A stretch of DNA of 14,846 bases from DASQHM01 sp035632095 (GCA_035632095.1 DASQHM010000065.1:1-14846), one strand, 5' to 3'. Counted from the first letter of the stretch, positions 1 to 6,342 are shown. Program-made: numbers and translations. Notes: generated by a model from the sequence alone, not told the origin.

Positions 1-1
1 C

Positions 2-118
2 GATACGGCGCATGTATGGGGCCGGCCCGTGGGACTTGCGGTGGCAAAGGACGGCGCGCTGCTCATCGCCGACGACGTGGCGAACGCGATCTGGCGGATC
101 AGCTATCGCAGCCGCTGA
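2..118 (+). CDS. C-terminal end of a PQQ-dependent sugar (sorbosone-type) dehydrogenase, 5' truncated by window
   Basis: An open frame enters from the left edge and ends at a TGA at 116-118, giving 38 visible residues. They contain the phrase WGRPVGLAVAKDGALLIADD, followed by a short Ala/Ile/Trp-Arg-Ile segment. This is the last blade of the beta-propeller in PQQ-dependent glucose/L-sorbosone dehydrogenases, where GRPVG(L/V)A...DG(A/S)LL(I/V)(A/S)DD is conserved just before the C-terminus. Such enzymes are usually periplasmic quinoprotein oxidoreductases that oxidise sugars, but the substrate cannot be judged from this fragment. The gene converges on the nitronate monooxygenase, and the two reading frames overlap by 16 bases at their 3' ends. 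Other NHL/propeller proteins end similarly, so the family call is fairly good and the substrate is open. Confidence 0.72.
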   Translation, partial: DTAHVWGRPVGLAVAKDGALLIADDVANAIWRISYRSR

Positions 119-1176
119 ACCGCCGCCTTGGTTTCCGATTCGAGGCGCGCGATCAGGTCCGCCGCCGATTGCCGCCGCGCCATGCGCAATCCCTGGCCCG
201 CCCAGAGCGAGAGGAATTCGGCGCGGCCTTGTTTCGCTGCCGCGGTTCTGAGCGGACGTGTGAGCGCGTTCTGATACGGAAACGGCAGGATCGACGCCTT
301 GCCGCCCTGTTCGACTTCGGTCATGAAGCGATTGACGATGCCGCGCGCGGGCCGGCCGGAAAAGGCGCAGGTGAAACGGGTCTCGCTGTCGCCCGCGGTG
401 AGGATCGCCGAGCGATAGGCCTCGCCGATGCCGGATTCGGCGCATGTCAGGAACGCGGTGCCGAGCTGGGCCGCCTCGGCGCCGAGGACCAGGGCGGCAG
501 CAATGCCCCGCCCGTCCATGATTCCGCCCGAGGCAATCACGGGTATGCGCACCGCATCGGCAACCTGCGGCACTAGCGCCATAGTGCCGACCGCGCTCGA
601 TTCGAACTCGCCCGCGAAGGTGCCGCGATGGCCGCCGGCCTCGCTGCCCTGCAGGATCAACGCATCGGCGCCGGAATCTTCCAGCGTCCGGGCTTCGTGG
701 ACATTGGTTGCCGTGCCGACAAGCAGCATGCCGCGCGCCTTGATCGCGGCCGCAGCGGCAGGCGGCATCAGGCCCATGGTGAAGCTGAACACCGCCGCGC
801 CGCTCTCGAGCGCCGCGGCAAGCTGCGCCTCGAACGGTTGCCTGCTGTCCGCCGGCAATGCCGGAGGCGGCAATCCCAATTCCTCGAAATACGGCGCGAT
901 GCGGCGAAGAGCCGGCTCGATATCGTTCGGCGGTACCGGCGCCGGCTGCGGTGCGAACAGATTGATGCCGAAAGGGCGGCCGGTTCGCGCGCGCTCGGCT
1001 TCCGCCGTCGCCGCGATCTCTGCCGGAGCGAGGTACGCCGCGCCGAAGCAGCCGAGCGCGCCCGATTCGCAAACGGCGACGACCAGATCCGGCGAATCGC
1101 CGCCGCCGGCCATGGGCGCCTGGATGATGGGATGGTCTAGTCCGAGCCGCTCGGCGAATTGGGTTCGATAGGGCAT
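103..1176 (-). CDS. Nitronate monooxygenase (2-nitropropane dioxygenase family)
   Basis: This 357-residue FMN-dependent TIM-barrel protein has the usual length for the family, which oxidises alkyl nitronates with O2 to carbonyl compounds and nitrite, detoxifying nitroalkanes. Visible hallmarks are the N-terminal PIIQAPMAGG (about residues 16-25, flavin pocket), the GSEAGGHRG loop (177-185) with the presumed catalytic His183, and the phosphate-binding ASGGIMDGRGIAAAL stretch (215-229) followed by GAEAAQLGTAFL. The ATG at 1176 has an AGAAGGA ribosome site about eight bases upstream. It lies 106 bp downstream of a LysR gene on the same strand; that gap holds two palindromes and a 12-mer shared with the region upstream of the LysR gene, so regulation by that LysR is likely. 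Its true physiological substrate (for example propionate-3-nitronate) cannot be read from sequence. Confidence 0.9.
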   Translation of the reverse strand: MPYRTQFAERLGLDHPIIQAPMAGGGDSPDLVVAVCESGALGCFGAAYLAPAEIAATAEAERARTGRPFGINLFAPQPAPVPPNDIEPALRRIAPYFEELGLPPPALPADSRQPFEAQLAAALESGAAVFSFTMGLMPPAAAAAIKARGMLLVGTATNVHEARTLEDSGADALILQGSEAGGHRGTFAGEFESSAVGTMALVPQVADAVRIPVIASGGIMDGRGIAAALVLGAEAAQLGTAFLTCAESGIGEAYRSAILTAGDSETRFTCAFSGRPARGIVNRFMTEVEQGGKASILPFPYQNALTRPLRTAAAKQGRAEFLSLWAGQGLRMARRQSAADLIARLESETKAAVQRLR

Positions 1177-1234
1177 GGCCGCATCCTTCTCGCGGATTCC
1201 ATGCCGATGAGTCTAGGAACCGGACGGCGCCGCG

Positions 1235-1247
1235 AATAACGGTTATT
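1235..1247. promoter_or_regulatory. Palindrome AATAAC-G-GTTATT upstream of nitronate monooxygenase
   Basis: This perfect 6-1-6 inverted repeat is AT-rich against a GC-rich background. It sits about 60-70 bases upstream of the nitronate monooxygenase ATG and two bases from a second palindrome. Its position between the LysR gene and its presumed target suggests an activator or operator half of a LysR-type site, but that is inference. It lacks the GC stem and T-run expected of an intrinsic terminator for the LysR gene. Confidence 0.45.
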
Positions 1248-1249
1248 GA

Positions 1250-1268
1250 CGATAGGGCCTATCGCTGC
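1250..1268. promoter_or_regulatory. Candidate LysR binding site: palindrome CGATAGG-G-CCTATCG plus shared 12-mer
   Basis: Positions 1250-1264 form a perfect 7-1-7 inverted repeat. Positions 1257-1268 read GCCTATCGCTGC, and exactly the same 12 bases occur at 2181-2192, just upstream of the LysR start codon. The palindrome has the dyad character of LysR recognition sites and lies about 75-90 bases upstream of the nitronate monooxygenase start, a normal place for LysR activation. The sharing is seen directly; binding by this LysR is inferred. Confidence 0.55.
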
Positions 1269-1282
1269 GGCAGATGCGGCAC

Positions 1283-2167
1283 CTATTCCGCGGCGTGAGC
1301 ATGGGCGGACGGCGACGCGACGCGCAGGAACGCGGCGAGCGCACTCGAAGCAAAGGCATCGCGCCGGCGGATGAACAGCGTATCGACGCGGGAGTCCCGG
1401 GGCGGCAGCGCATGGGCGTTCACGCGGCCCTGTTCGACGGCCGCCGCGACGATGCTCCTCGGCAGCAACGTCAAGCCGAGTCCGGCGGAAACGCAGGCGA
1501 GGATCGCATCCAGGGTGCCGAACTCGAGCTTGCGCAAGCCGACGACGCCGCGATCGGCGAGAATGTTTTCCAGCCGTTGACGATAGGAGCAGCCGGCTCG
1601 CAGCACCACGATCTTGAGATCGTTCCGCCGCAGCGCTTGATCGAGCTTGCGCACATGGCGCGCGGTGACGACCACCAGCTCTTCCTCGAAGACCGGAGTT
1701 TGGATCAGCTCGGGATGATCGACGGGGCCGCAGACGAACGCCCCCTCCATCCGGTGCGCCAAGACCGCATCCACAAGCTCGCCCGTGGTCCCGGTGGTCA
1801 GAACCAGATCCACGTCCGGATAGGTCGCGGCGAAAGCCGACAGGATCGGCGACAGCCGCAGCGCCGCCGTGGTTTCGAGCGAGCCGATCACGAGCGGACC
1901 CTTGGGCGCGCCCTCGTCCGCGACCGCGCGGCGCGCGTCCTGGAGCAAATGTTCCATGCGGCTGGCAAACGGCAGCAGACGTCGGCCGGCGGCGGTCAGG
2001 GCGACGCCGCGGCTGTGGCGCTCGAACAAGACCTGGCCGAGCTCTTCTTCCAGGTGGCGGACGCGCGCGGTGACGTTGGACTGCACCGTGTTGAGTTCGG
2101 CGGAAGCCCGGTTCATGCCGCCGAGCCGGGCCACGGCCTCGAAGACGCGCAGGTCGGCCGCATCCAT
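1283..2167 (-). CDS. LysR-family transcriptional regulator
   Basis: This 294-residue protein has the typical LysR length. The N-terminal winged helix-turn-helix (about residues 2-60) begins with DLRVFEAVARLGGMNRASAE and continues through the recognition helix NTVQSNVTARVRHLEEELG and the wing LFERHSRGVALTAAGRRLL. The remainder (about 90-290) is a periplasmic-binding-like effector domain. The ATG at 2167 is preceded by GAGGCG with about six bases spacing. It lies upstream of the nitronate monooxygenase on the same strand instead of being divergent, which is less usual for a LysR and its target. A 12-mer beside its own ribosome site is repeated upstream of the monooxygenase gene, suggesting negative autoregulation together with control of that gene. 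The effector molecule is unknown; a nitronate or aromatic compound is only a guess. Confidence 0.92.
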   Translation of the reverse strand: MDAADLRVFEAVARLGGMNRASAELNTVQSNVTARVRHLEEELGQVLFERHSRGVALTAAGRRLLPFASRMEHLLQDARRAVADEGAPKGPLVIGSLETTAALRLSPILSAFAATYPDVDLVLTTGTTGELVDAVLAHRMEGAFVCGPVDHPELIQTPVFEEELVVVTARHVRKLDQALRRNDLKIVVLRAGCSYRQRLENILADRGVVGLRKLEFGTLDAILACVSAGLGLTLLPRSIVAAAVEQGRVNAHALPPRDSRVDTLFIRRRDAFASSALAAFLRVASPSAHAHAAE

Positions 2168-2179
2168 CGCTTCGCCTCA

Positions 2180-2236
2180 TGCCTATCGCTGCAACGAATG
2201 AACTTTAGCGAAAGGCATCGTTCCTAGAAATAGGCA
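2180..2236. promoter_or_regulatory. LysR upstream region with spaced inverted repeat TGCCTAT...ATAGGCA
   Basis: The 71-bp gap upstream of the LysR gene holds TGCCTAT at 2180-2186 and its exact inverse complement ATAGGCA at 2230-2236, 43 bases apart. The inner copy is part of the 12-mer GCCTATCGCTGC (2181-2192) that recurs upstream of the nitronate monooxygenase. The inner copy lies only about 14 bases ahead of the start codon, next to the ribosome site, a position that fits autorepression. Two spaced half-sites would suit a LysR tetramer, but this is inference. Confidence 0.4.
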
Positions 2237-2238
2237 AA

Positions 2239-2580
2239 CTAGTGGCCGCTGCCATGCAGGATTTCCTGGCGAAGCCCGGTTTCGTACTCGAGCCCCGCCT
2301 TGGTCAGCTCGATCGCCAGCGGAAAGGCCGCCCGCGCCAAGCCTTTACGCTCCAGCGCGATCCAGACCGCCTGATTGGTGAAGCCGGTGGCGTCGCTCGC
2401 CATGGCGATGAAGGCGCCCACATGGAAGTGATCGCCATGGGGGTGAGGCAGTTGGCTCACCCGCACATTGCCGCCATCCACAGCCGTGCCGTGGCGGGGG
2501 TCGCGCGCCAATTCCTGCAGCAACGTCAGGGTCTTGAGCTGCAGCCGGTTCAGGTTGAGCGGGTTCTTCTTGGGCGCCAT
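2239..2580 (-). CDS. Conserved-looking small protein of unknown function, possible winged-helix fold, His-rich loop
   Basis: I do not recognise a named family. The 113-residue protein starts MAPKKNPLNLNRLQLKTLTL; an in-frame ATG 54 bases upstream exists, but it coincides with a good -35 hexamer, so the start at 2580 is preferred. The N-terminal helix (about 10-26), the helix around 68-80 (TNQAVWIALERKG) and the tail LAIELTKAGLEYE (88-100) resemble a winged helix in which a 'longer ERKGL...LTKAG' segment forms recognition helix and wing, but no DNA contact can be shown. A dense histidine loop, LPHPHGDHFHVG (44-55, His46/48/51/53), could bind metal. It diverges from the MarR-GNAT gene, with a perfect operator-like repeat between the two, so shared control is plausible. 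Confidence 0.72.
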   Translation of the reverse strand: MAPKKNPLNLNRLQLKTLTLLQELARDPRHGTAVDGGNVRVSQLPHPHGDHFHVGAFIAMASDATGFTNQAVWIALERKGLARAAFPLAIELTKAGLEYETGLRQEILHGSGH

Positions 2581-2605
2581 GGGCCTGCGATGGTTGTCTT
2601 GGCGG

Positions 2606-2634
2606 ATATCACACAGGCGGCAATGGCTTGTCAA
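2606..2634 (-). promoter_or_regulatory. Candidate sigma70 promoter for the small unknown protein
   Basis: Reading the minus strand, a perfect -35 TTGACA at 2634-2629 is followed after 17 bases by TGATAT at 2611-2606 (three of six matches to the -10). Transcription would begin near 2599, giving a leader of about 20 bases before the ATG at 2580. The spacing and perfect -35 argue for it; the weak -10 argues for caution. Confidence 0.45.
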
Positions 2635-2650
2635 CGGAACCGCCAGATAA

Positions 2651-2679
2651 TTGACATCGTCAAGTATCTATTTGACGAT
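2651..2679. promoter_or_regulatory. Promoter/operator of the MarR-GNAT gene: 8-8-8 perfect inverted repeat
   Basis: A perfect -35 TTGACA lies at 2651-2656 and a weak -10 GACGAT at 2674-2679, 17 bases apart. Embedded between them, at 2656-2679, is a perfect inverted repeat: arms ATCGTCAA (2656-2663) and TTGACGAT (2672-2679) around the 8-base spacer GTATCTAT. Arm length, symmetry and placement over the promoter are what MarR dimers bind, so autorepression by the downstream MarR domain is likely. It is also about 20-45 bases upstream of the divergent promoter's -35 and could influence that gene. Confidence 0.7.
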
Positions 2680-2722
2680 AGCATGCACTTGTTGCAAGCA
2701 CGCAAGCTTGGGAGGGCCGGCC

Positions 2723-3652
2723 ATGGCGGACGCCAATCTGGCGCGGCGCGTCGAAGCGGTCCGGCGTTTCACGCGGTTCTACACGCGGCGCATCGGCGTG
2801 CTGCAGGAAGGATTGCTGCAGAGCCCGTTTTCGCTGACGCAAGCCCGCGTGCTGTTCGAACTCGCCCATCGCGACCGGCCGAGCGCAAGCGAGCTCGGCC
2901 GCGAGCTCGGCCTCGACGCCGGATACTTGAGCCGGATCCTGCGCAACTTCCAACGCCGGCGCCTGCTGAAAAAGACGCCTTCGGAAACCGACGGGCGGCA
3001 AATGCTGCTCAGCTTGACCCAGGCGGGCCGCGACGCCTTCGCGCCGCTCAACCTGCGTTCGCGCGAAGAGGTCGGCGACATGTTGGGCCCGCTCAGCCTT
3101 GCGGACCAGCGCCGCCTGGTGGACGCCATGGAAACCATCGAGACATTGCTCGGCGCCGAGCCGGAAAAGCGGACGCCTTATCTGTTGCGCCCGCACCGGC
3201 CGGGCGACATGGGCTGGGTGATCGGGCGGCACGCCGCGCTCTATGCGCGCGAGTTCGGTTGGGACGAGACCTTCGAGGCCATGGTCGCCGAGGTCGCCGC
3301 GACGTTCATCCGCGAATTCAAGCCGAAACGCGAGCGATGCTGGATCGCCGAGCGGAACGGCGAGAACGTCGGCTCGGTCTTGGTGGTGGAAGCGTCGCCC
3401 GAGGTCGCCAAGCTTCGCCTGCTGATCGTCGAGCCGAGCGCGCGCGGTCTCGGCATCGGCGCGCGCCTGGTCGACGAATGCATCCGCTTCGCCAAGGACA
3501 CCGGCTACGGCACGCTTTCGCTTTGGACCAACAGCATCCTGATCGCCGCGCGGCGCATCTATGAGAATGCGGGCTTTCGCCTGGTGCACGCCGAGCCGCA
3601 TCACAGCTTCGGCCAGGATCTCGTCGGCGAGACCTGGGAACTCAGGCTTTGA
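2723..3652 (+). CDS. MarR-family regulator fused to a GNAT N-acetyltransferase
   Basis: The 309-residue protein joins two domains. Residues about 5-147 are a MarR winged helix: PFSLTQARVLFELAHRD, then ASELGRELGLDAGYLSRILR as helix-turn-helix, then RRRLLKKTPSETDGRQMLLSLTQAG as the wing. Residues about 152-309 are a GNAT fold with the acetyl-CoA loop VEPSARGLGIGARLVDECIR (236-255) and the C-terminal Tyr-Glu-Asn-Ala-Gly-Phe segment (280-285). MarR-GNAT fusions are a known architecture; the acetylated substrate is generally unknown. The ATG at 2723 follows GGGAGGG (2710-2716) with ideal spacing; a further-upstream in-frame start would lie in the operator and is rejected. The stop codon overlaps the start of the DMT exporter (TTGA), so the pair is translationally coupled: sensing/acetylation with export of a small molecule is inferred. 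Confidence 0.92.
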   Translation: MADANLARRVEAVRRFTRFYTRRIGVLQEGLLQSPFSLTQARVLFELAHRDRPSASELGRELGLDAGYLSRILRNFQRRRLLKKTPSETDGRQMLLSLTQAGRDAFAPLNLRSREEVGDMLGPLSLADQRRLVDAMETIETLLGAEPEKRTPYLLRPHRPGDMGWVIGRHAALYAREFGWDETFEAMVAEVAATFIREFKPKRERCWIAERNGENVGSVLVVEASPEVAKLRLLIVEPSARGLGIGARLVDECIRFAKDTGYGTLSLWTNSILIAARRIYENAGFRLVHAEPHHSFGQDLVGETWELRL

Positions 3653-4554
3653 CGGCGGCGCGGTCCACGACGCTGCTCGCCGTGGCCGCCGCGGCGGCGA
3701 GCGGCGTGCTGGTCGGTTCCGGCATCGTCGCGACCCGCTTCGTGGTGGACCAGGCCGGCCCGATTTCCTTGGCGCTGCTGCGCTACGCCATCGGCGCCTG
3801 TTGTCTGTTGCCGGCCCTGGTGCTCACGAAAACGCCCATGCGCTTCGACCGGCGCGATATCGCGCCGATCGCGTTACTCGGTATTGCCCAGTTCGGAATT
3901 CTGATCGCGCTGCTGAACTATGCGCTGCACTTCATTCCTTCGGCGCGCGCATCGCTGCTCTTCGCCACCATGCCGCTGCAGACCATGCTGTTGGCGGCGG
4001 TGTCGGGCAGGGAGCGAATGACCCCGCCAAAGACCATCGGCGTGCTCCTCACCATCGCCGGCGTCGCCTTGGCGCTTGGCGAAGGCATCGATGCGGCGGC
4101 GGGCCATTGGCTCGGCGACCTTGCGGCGCTGCTCAGCGCGTTCACCGGCGCCGTTTGCAGCGTGCTCTACCGGCCCTACTTGCGGAAATATCCGACCCTG
4201 CCGGTCAGCGCCTTCGCCATGCTGGCCTCGGTGGCGTTTCTTGCACTCCTGGCGAACGGCGAAGACTTCTTCGGTGCCTGGCCGAGCTTCACCGGCGCGG
4301 GCTGGGGCGCCGTCATCTTCATCGGACTCAACAGCGGCGTCGGATATTTTCTCTGGCTCTGGGCGCTCAATCACGCGTCGCCGACCCGGGTCACGGCGTT
4401 CGTCTCGCTCAGCCCGATCACGGCGGCGGCGCTCGGCGCGCTGCTGCTGGGCGAGTCGCTGTCGTTGCCGATCCTGGGCGGCGTGGCGCTGGTGGTCCTG
4501 GGCCTCGTTCTCGCGCATAAGGAGGACCCTCGCGGAGACGCGCGCGCCGCCTGA
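3649..4554 (+). CDS. DMT-superfamily transporter (EamA/RhaT type), TTG start
   Basis: A 301-residue membrane protein with about ten hydrophobic helices in two EamA repeats (about residues 8-140 and 150-290), the usual size and layout for inner-membrane drug/metabolite exporters. The first repeat has SLALLRYAIGACCLLPAL and ASLLFATMPLQTMLLAA; the second has the characteristic TRVTAFVSLSPITAAALGAL and LLLGESL, then a final helix and a short charged tail. The start is a TTG at 3649 that overlaps the MarR-GNAT stop by four bases (TTGA), and there is no better in-frame ATG or GTG before the first helix. The coupling and the upstream MarR operator suggest it is induced when the MarR domain senses a ligand. 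The exported substrate is unknown. Confidence 0.9.
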   Translation: MTAARSTTLLAVAAAAASGVLVGSGIVATRFVVDQAGPISLALLRYAIGACCLLPALVLTKTPMRFDRRDIAPIALLGIAQFGILIALLNYALHFIPSARASLLFATMPLQTMLLAAVSGRERMTPPKTIGVLLTIAGVALALGEGIDAAAGHWLGDLAALLSAFTGAVCSVLYRPYLRKYPTLPVSAFAMLASVAFLALLANGEDFFGAWPSFTGAGWGAVIFIGLNSGVGYFLWLWALNHASPTRVTAFVSLSPITAAALGALLLGESLSLPILGGVALVVLGLVLAHKEDPRGDARAA

Positions 4555-4587
4555 TCGCCGATCAAAGTTGGGTTTGCGGGCCGGAAG

Positions 4588-4663
4588 TGGTGGAGCCGAG
4601 GGGAATCGAACCCCTGACCTCCTCATTGCGAACGAGGCGCTCTCCCATCTGAGCTACGGCCCC
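4588..4663 (-). tRNA. tRNA-Ala, anticodon CGC (reads GCG)
   Basis: On the minus strand the 76 bases fold as a complete tRNA with CCA encoded. The acceptor arms GGGGCCG and CGGCTCC pair throughout and include the G3-U70 wobble that identifies alanine tRNAs; the discriminator is A. The D arm reads GCTC...GAGC, the anticodon arm CCTCG-TTCGCAA-TGAGG puts CGC at the anticodon with one G-U closing pair, and the T arm is AGGGG-TTCGATT-CCCCT. No integrase or attachment duplicate is seen nearby. Confidence 0.96.
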
Positions 4664-4680
4664 GGCTCTCGCGGCGGCGG

Positions 4681-4709
4681 AGTGTGGTCCGCCGCCGGAT
4701 TCCTGTCAA
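4681..4709 (-). promoter_or_regulatory. sigma70 promoter of tRNA-Ala
   Basis: On the minus strand TTGACA (4709-4704) is followed after exactly 17 bases by CACACT (4686-4681), and the mature tRNA begins 18 bases later. A perfect -35 with a weak -10 is common in alphaproteobacterial tRNA promoters. The remaining 4710-4814 before yggT shows only a weak TTGCTT-N17-TACTTA candidate for the plus-strand operon. Confidence 0.6.
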
Positions 4710-4814
4710 GCCGCCTAGGCCCGGCCGCGCACCGGGATTCCCCGCTCTCCACCTTGCTTTCCCGCGTCCGACCCGGTACTTAGACGGTGCCTGAGACAAC
4801 TGCGGGCGCGCATC

Positions 4815-5105
4815 GTGCTGTTTCCCGTCTTCCAGCTCATCGACATCGTGATCGACCTCTACCGGTGGATCCTGATCGCCTACGTGATCCTGAGCTGGCT
4901 GGTCGCCTTCAACGTGATCAACACCCACAACCGCGCGGTCTACATGATCGGCGATTTCCTGCACCGTCTCACGGATCCGTTGCTGCGGCCGCTCCGCCGT
5001 TTCGTTCCGGCAGTCGGCGGGCTTGACATATCGCCGATCCTGCTCTGGCTGCTGCTTTGGTTCATTCAGGCGGAGCTGCGGCAGATCGCGATTCGTCTGT
5101 TGTGA
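4815..5105 (+). CDS. yggT: YggT-family inner-membrane protein
   Basis: This 96-residue protein has a single YGGT domain: an N-terminal helix (about 5-27, ending SWLVAF), the conserved central stretch FLHRLTDPLLRPLRRFVP, and a second helix around DISPILLWLLLWFI. E. coli YggT has two such units; one is normal in alphaproteobacteria. The biochemical role is not firmly established; family members are linked to osmotic tolerance or membrane/division-site organisation in some bacteria. A GTG at 4815 is the only reasonable start; a clear ribosome site is not visible. Its stop overlaps the GTG of the DUF167 gene by four bases. YggT next to DUF167 is a widely conserved pairing, here extended to folD. 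Confidence 0.9.
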   Translation: MLFPVFQLIDIVIDLYRWILIAYVILSWLVAFNVINTHNRAVYMIGDFLHRLTDPLLRPLRRFVPAVGGLDISPILLWLLLWFIQAELRQIAIRLL

Positions 5106-5437
5106 CGAAAGCACCGGTTTCGCCGTTCCATGCCGAGGCCGACGGCGTGCGCGTTGCGGTGCGCGTGACGCCACGGGCCGCGAGCGACACGGTCGGCGGC
5201 GTCAGGGCGGCAGCCGACGGCCGGTTGCGGATTTCGGTCAAGGTGACCGCGGCGCCGGAACGCGGCAAAGCCAACGAGGCTTTGATTCGTCTGCTGGCGA
5301 AGACCTGGCGCCTGCCGCCGTCGCGGCTCGAAGTGGTGAGCGGCGCCGCCGATCGCGACAAGACGCTTCGCATTGCTGGCGAAGGGGCCGAGTTGCTGGC
5401 GCGGCTGCAAGGCTGGCTCGGAGAGGCGAACCCATGA
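5102..5437 (+). CDS. DUF167 family protein (YggU-like)
   Basis: The 111-residue protein matches the small YggU/DUF167 fold: ADGVRVAVRVTPRAASDTVGG near the N-terminus, GRLRISVKVTAAPERGKANEALIRLLAK in the centre (the APERGKAN signature), and LEVVSGAADRDKTLRIAG toward the end. The family's structure is known, but no enzymatic function is established. The GTG at 5102 overlaps the yggT stop (GTGA) and gives the usual N-terminal length; an upstream in-frame start at 5057 would lie deep inside yggT and is rejected. Its own TGA overlaps the folD ATG (ATGA), so all three genes are likely translated in sequence from one message. Confidence 0.9.
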   Translation: MTKAPVSPFHAEADGVRVAVRVTPRAASDTVGGVRAAADGRLRISVKVTAAPERGKANEALIRLLAKTWRLPPSRLEVVSGAADRDKTLRIAGEGAELLARLQGWLGEANP

Positions 5438-6324
5438 CCGCATCGATCATCGACGGCAAGGCCTTCGCCGCCAATCTGCGCGCGCAGGTGATGCGGCGCG
5501 TGGCCGCGCTGAAAGCGCGCCACCGCATGACGCCGGGCTTGACGGTGGTGCTGGTGGGCGACGATCCGGCGAGCCAGATCTACGTGCGCAACAAGGGCAA
5601 GCAGACCGTCGAAGCCGGCATGCGGTCGGAGGAATTTCGCCTGGCCGCCGATTCGAGCCAGGACACGGTGCTCTCCACCGTGGCGCGCCTCAACGGCGAT
5701 CCGGCGGTGCACGGCATCCTGGTGCAATTGCCGCTGCCCAAGCACATCGATCCACTGGCGGTGATCGGCACCATCGATCCGGCCAAGGACGTGGATGGCC
5801 TGCATCCCATCAACATCGGCCGACTGGTGCAGGGAGAGCCGGCGATGGTGCCCTGCACGCCGCTCGGCTGCCTCATGCTGATCAAGGACCGGCGATCCGA
5901 TCTTGCCGGCCAGAAGGCGCTGGTCATCGGCCGCTCCCAGCTCGTGGGCAAGCCGATGGCGCAGCTTCTGCTCAACGAAAGCTGCACTGTTACCGTCGCC
6001 CATTCCCGCACCCGCGACCTTGCCGCCGAATGCCGTCAGGCTGACATCCTGGTGGCCGCGGTCGGCCGCGCCGAGATGGTGCGCGGCTGCTGGATCAAGC
6101 CGGGCGCCGTCGTCATAGACGTCGGCATGAACCGGCTGGACTTAGGCAACGGCAAGAACCGGCTGGTGGGAGACGTGCACTTTGCCGAAGCGGCGGAAGT
6201 CGCCGGCGCCATCACGCCGGTGCCGGGCGGTGTCGGCCCCATGACCGTCGCGTGCCTGCTGGTCAATACGTTGACGGCGGCGTGCCGGCGCGCGGGAATT
6301 GCGCCGGAGAGCCTGGACGGCTGA
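5434..6324 (+). CDS. folD: Bifunctional methylenetetrahydrofolate dehydrogenase/cyclohydrolase FolD
   Basis: This 296-residue cytosolic enzyme interconverts 5,10-methylene-, methenyl- and 10-formyl-tetrahydrofolate with NADP+, feeding one-carbon units to purines and formyl-Met. The catalytic YxxxK is Tyr50-Lys54 in YVRNKGK. GILVQLPLP carries Gln98 and KDVDG carries Asp121, at the same numbers as in E. coli FolD. The NADP loop is VIGRSQLVGKP (164-174) and the C-terminal signature is PVPGGVGPMT (262-271). The ATG at 5434 overlaps the DUF167 stop and follows a GGAGAGG ribosome site; longer in-frame openings upstream are read-through of neighbouring genes. It ends 18 bases before the ECF41 promoter element of the next operon. 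Confidence 0.97.
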   Translation: MTASIIDGKAFAANLRAQVMRRVAALKARHRMTPGLTVVLVGDDPASQIYVRNKGKQTVEAGMRSEEFRLAADSSQDTVLSTVARLNGDPAVHGILVQLPLPKHIDPLAVIGTIDPAKDVDGLHPINIGRLVQGEPAMVPCTPLGCLMLIKDRRSDLAGQKALVIGRSQLVGKPMAQLLLNESCTVTVAHSRTRDLAAECRQADILVAAVGRAEMVRGCWIKPGAVVIDVGMNRLDLGNGKNRLVGDVHFAEAAEVAGAITPVPGGVGPMTVACLLVNTLTAACRRAGIAPESLDG

Positions 6325-6342
6325 AACGCGGTGTCGTCCCGG

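Noticed and set aside
2242..3564. 440-codon plus-strand frame across the unknown gene and MarR-GNAT region
   Set aside because: It crosses two divergent genes and their shared promoter, and its product is low-complexity Arg/Ala/Pro.
4552..4564. Palindrome TGATCG-C-CGATCA at the exporter stop codon
   Set aside because: Short, without T-run on either strand; may slightly help end the tRNA transcript but cannot be supported as a terminator.
4588..4663. tRNA-Ala as an integration site for a mobile island
   Set aside because: No integrase, no partial tRNA 3'-end duplicate, and flanking genes are ordinary.
5023..5433. Upstream extension of the folD frame
   Set aside because: The added part lies inside yggT and DUF167 in another frame; FolD numbering matches E. 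coli when starting at 5434.
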